Source of the DNA: Flavobacterium circumlabens
Lineage (GTDB): Bacteria > Bacteroidota > Bacteroidia > Flavobacteriales > Flavobacteriaceae
DNA: 64,000 nt
Assembly: GCF_004345565.1 (NCBI RefSeq)
Contig: NZ_SLWA01000008.1
Location: 186,001 to 250,000, forward strand
Reading direction: 5' to 3'
The notes under the pieces are model-generated. The model worked only from the letters and a program-made list of their open reading frames with translations, did not search any database and was not told the DNA's origin. Positions 62,516 to 64,000 of the stretch are shown here, piece after piece. The stretch's first letter is position 1. Every line of letters starts with the position of its first letter. The position numbers were made by a program, and so were the translations under genes.

Positions 62516-62697
62516 TGTCGTTTAATAATTTTGTGTTTAATTGTGTTTAATTTTATTCATGCAAAGATGAGTTGGAATTCTCTTTTATGTGTTAACTGAA
62601 TGTCAATGTTACTTTAAATTAAAGCTTTTACTATATTACCTAAATGTTATCCAGACATAATAATTTCTGAAACAAGCTGTTTTTTGACCATATTTAG

Positions 62698-62727
62698 TCA
62701 AAAAAAAGACAGCCCGAAAGCTGTCTT
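62698..62727 (-). terminator. Terminator of the TonB receptor gene
   Basis: Stem AAGACAGC/GCTGTCTT with loop CCGAAA, followed in leftward sense by eight Ts. It lies about 20 bases past the receptor stop and separates it from the lipoprotein gene, 180 bases away. Confidence 0.8.
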
Positions 62728-62747
62728 AGTTATTAAGTAAAGTCTTT

Positions 62748-64000
62748 TTAAAATTCGTAACTAAAGGCTAGATTTAAATTAAGTCCTTTTTTGTAGCTTC
62801 TTATTACTACATCTCCGCTTGTATTTTCCTGAACAGTTTTTACAGTTGGATCTAATAAATTTTTAGCAATAAGACCTAGTCCGAAATGTTTGCTCAGTTT
62901 TGATCGTGCAATAAAATCTAATGTTCCAACTGCTTTGTCAACTAAGTCTCCTTTTTCTTGTGTCCCAATTGCATTAACTCTGTCTGAAAAATAGTTATAA
63001 GCAATAGTTGTTGTTAAGTTGCTTTTTTTGTCATTCCATTCATTAAAGAAAGATAAATCTGCATTTAGTAATAAATCAGAAGCTCCTGTGAATTTACCCG
63101 TTTTATTCGTGAAATTCGTAGGGATAGTGCCGTGGGTTTCTTTCAATACTTTTGCATCATTTAATTCCTGGTTGCTATACAGATAAGATACATTTAGGCC
63201 ACCAGTTAATTTTTTTGAATTTTCAGTATCCATTGCCCAAAGGGTTTTTCTATACTCAACTTCTGCACCTGCTGCATAACCGTAATCACCAGTATTAGCC
63301 CATGAAATATCATTGGTAGAAGAGTTTACGGTAGTTTCATTAATTGGATTCAAGATGTATTTACCAAATGCTGTTACTGAAATTAACTCATCGCTTTTAG
63401 GGAACATTTCCCATTTTAAATCTAAGTTATAATCGTCGGAAGCATATAAATACGGGTTACCAAATTTTGCTTGTAAAAATTCTTCATAAACAAATTTTGC
63501 TCTTTCTTTAAACTGAGGTAAAGTGTAGGTTTTGCTTAATCCTAAACGTAAATTTTGTTTGTCGTTTAATTCGTATTTTAAAACTAAACTAGGCAAAAAA
63601 GCTGTTTTCTTTAATTCGTTATTGTCTCCTGTTGGATCTAAAGAAGTATTCCAGGCTACATTTTGAAGAATATATTCTCCTCTTAAACCTAAAACTGCAG
63701 TTAGTTTGTTGAATTTGTATTCAGTATTTACAAAACCACCATTGATTGTTAAATCACCACTGTATACTTGTGGATCTAGTGCATCTTCTACTTGGTATCC
63801 GCCACGAAATGTAGAAATTGTAAAAAAGTTGTTGTTGAAATTGGTTTGATTATAAAACAAATCTAAATTATTTGGGTCAACAACGTCTCCTGTATGTGAA
63901 ACTGGACTAGTTGTAGTTTTGAAGTTAAATTGAGTGGCTTCAAAATCTCTCTTTTTAAATCTTCCGTTGTAACCAGCTGTAATTTTTCCTTTGTAAATAC
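62748..64000 (-). CDS. TonB-dependent receptor, C-terminal part (5' end outside window)
   Basis: 417 codons are visible and the frame is still open at base 64000; an ATG at 63860 is internal. Alternating amphipathic strands, typical barrel motifs (RLGLSKTYTLPQFKERAKFVYEEFLQ, PYLYASDDYNLDLKWEMFP, AAGAEVEYRKTLW, GGLNVSYLYSNQ) and a C-terminal aromatic end (KGLNLNLAFSYEF) identify the outer-membrane receptor barrel. The plug and signal peptide lie outside. With the lipoprotein downstream it forms a nutrient uptake pair. Confidence 0.9.
   Translation of the reverse strand, partial: IYKGKITAGYNGRFKKRDFEATQFNFKTTTSPVSHTGDVVDPNNLDLFYNQTNFNNNFFTISTFRGGYQVEDALDPQVYSGDLTINGGFVNTEYKFNKLTAVLGLRGEYILQNVAWNTSLDPTGDNNELKKTAFLPSLVLKYELNDKQNLRLGLSKTYTLPQFKERAKFVYEEFLQAKFGNPYLYASDDYNLDLKWEMFPKSDELISVTAFGKYILNPINETTVNSSTNDISWANTGDYGYAAGAEVEYRKTLWAMDTENSKKLTGGLNVSYLYSNQELNDAKVLKETHGTIPTNFTNKTGKFTGASDLLLNADLSFFNEWNDKKSNLTTTIAYNYFSDRVNAIGTQEKGDLVDKAVGTLDFIARSKLSKHFGLGLIAKNLLDPTVKTVQENTSGDVVIRSYKKGLNLNLAFSYEF

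Overview
The window is AT-rich chromosomal DNA from a member of the Bacteroidota, very probably a Flavobacterium. Support comes from T9SS sorting domains, a SusC-like TonB receptor, DUF5686, DUF4271, DUF4296 and DUF3098 family proteins, promoter cores of the Bacteroidetes type (-33 TTTG, -7 TAnnTTTG), and many long palindromic repeats between genes. I see no rRNA, CRISPR array, insertion sequence or prophage. One tRNA, Ala(GGC), is present.

Layout. 1-4.4 kb: the start of a hybrid histidine kinase that runs off the left edge, then a secreted S9 peptidase. 4.8-7.6 kb: a tightly overlapped rightward trio made of an FAD oxidoreductase, the transglycosylase MtgA and an LpxR-like lipid A deacylase. 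7.6-13.4 kb: a leftward block of type II secretion/type IV pilus assembly genes (GspE end, secretin, GspL/PilM-N-like, PilO-like, FN3-like lipoprotein, PilP/GspC-like). The secretin is frameshifted. The ATPase is reduced to its last 80 or so residues and abuts the 5'-truncated end of a divergent gene, so the block looks like the remnant of a machine that lost its middle, and probably its promoter, by deletion. 13.4-14.8 kb: a gene-poor kilobase with strong terminators, a small membrane protein and the tRNA.

14.9-26.9 kb: mostly housekeeping and envelope genes: enoyl-CoA hydratase-like, queD, lpxH, a seven-heme lipoprotein cytochrome, MFS transporter, recJ, HopJ-like, rsmI and tdk. 27-37.4 kb: rpoN, asnS, an RND/MMPL-type exporter, an SMR exporter, a LytS/LytTR two-component pair and a Kef-type antiporter. 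37.5-46 kb: DUF5686 outer-membrane protein, frr, pyrH, thioredoxin-like protein, and truB-uppP-DUF3098-ftsX. 46.3-58.9 kb: leuS with a large extra insertion, hydrolase, zinc peptidase, Lrp regulator, hemD, DUF4271, a glycosyltransferase-pyrC-DUF4296 run, an epimerase and tyrS. 59-64 kb: a small membrane protein flanked by a degenerate direct repeat, a LuxE-like acyl transferase, a stand-alone T9SS sorting domain, a beta-helix lipoprotein and a TonB-dependent receptor cut by the right edge.

The most unusual items are the decaying secretion/pilus locus with its FN3-like lipoprotein, the expanded LeuRS domain together with repeat-like in-frame sequence elsewhere in leuS, a tyrS terminator that appears to derive from the 3' end of a neighbouring gene, and the dense palindromic repeat families between genes.
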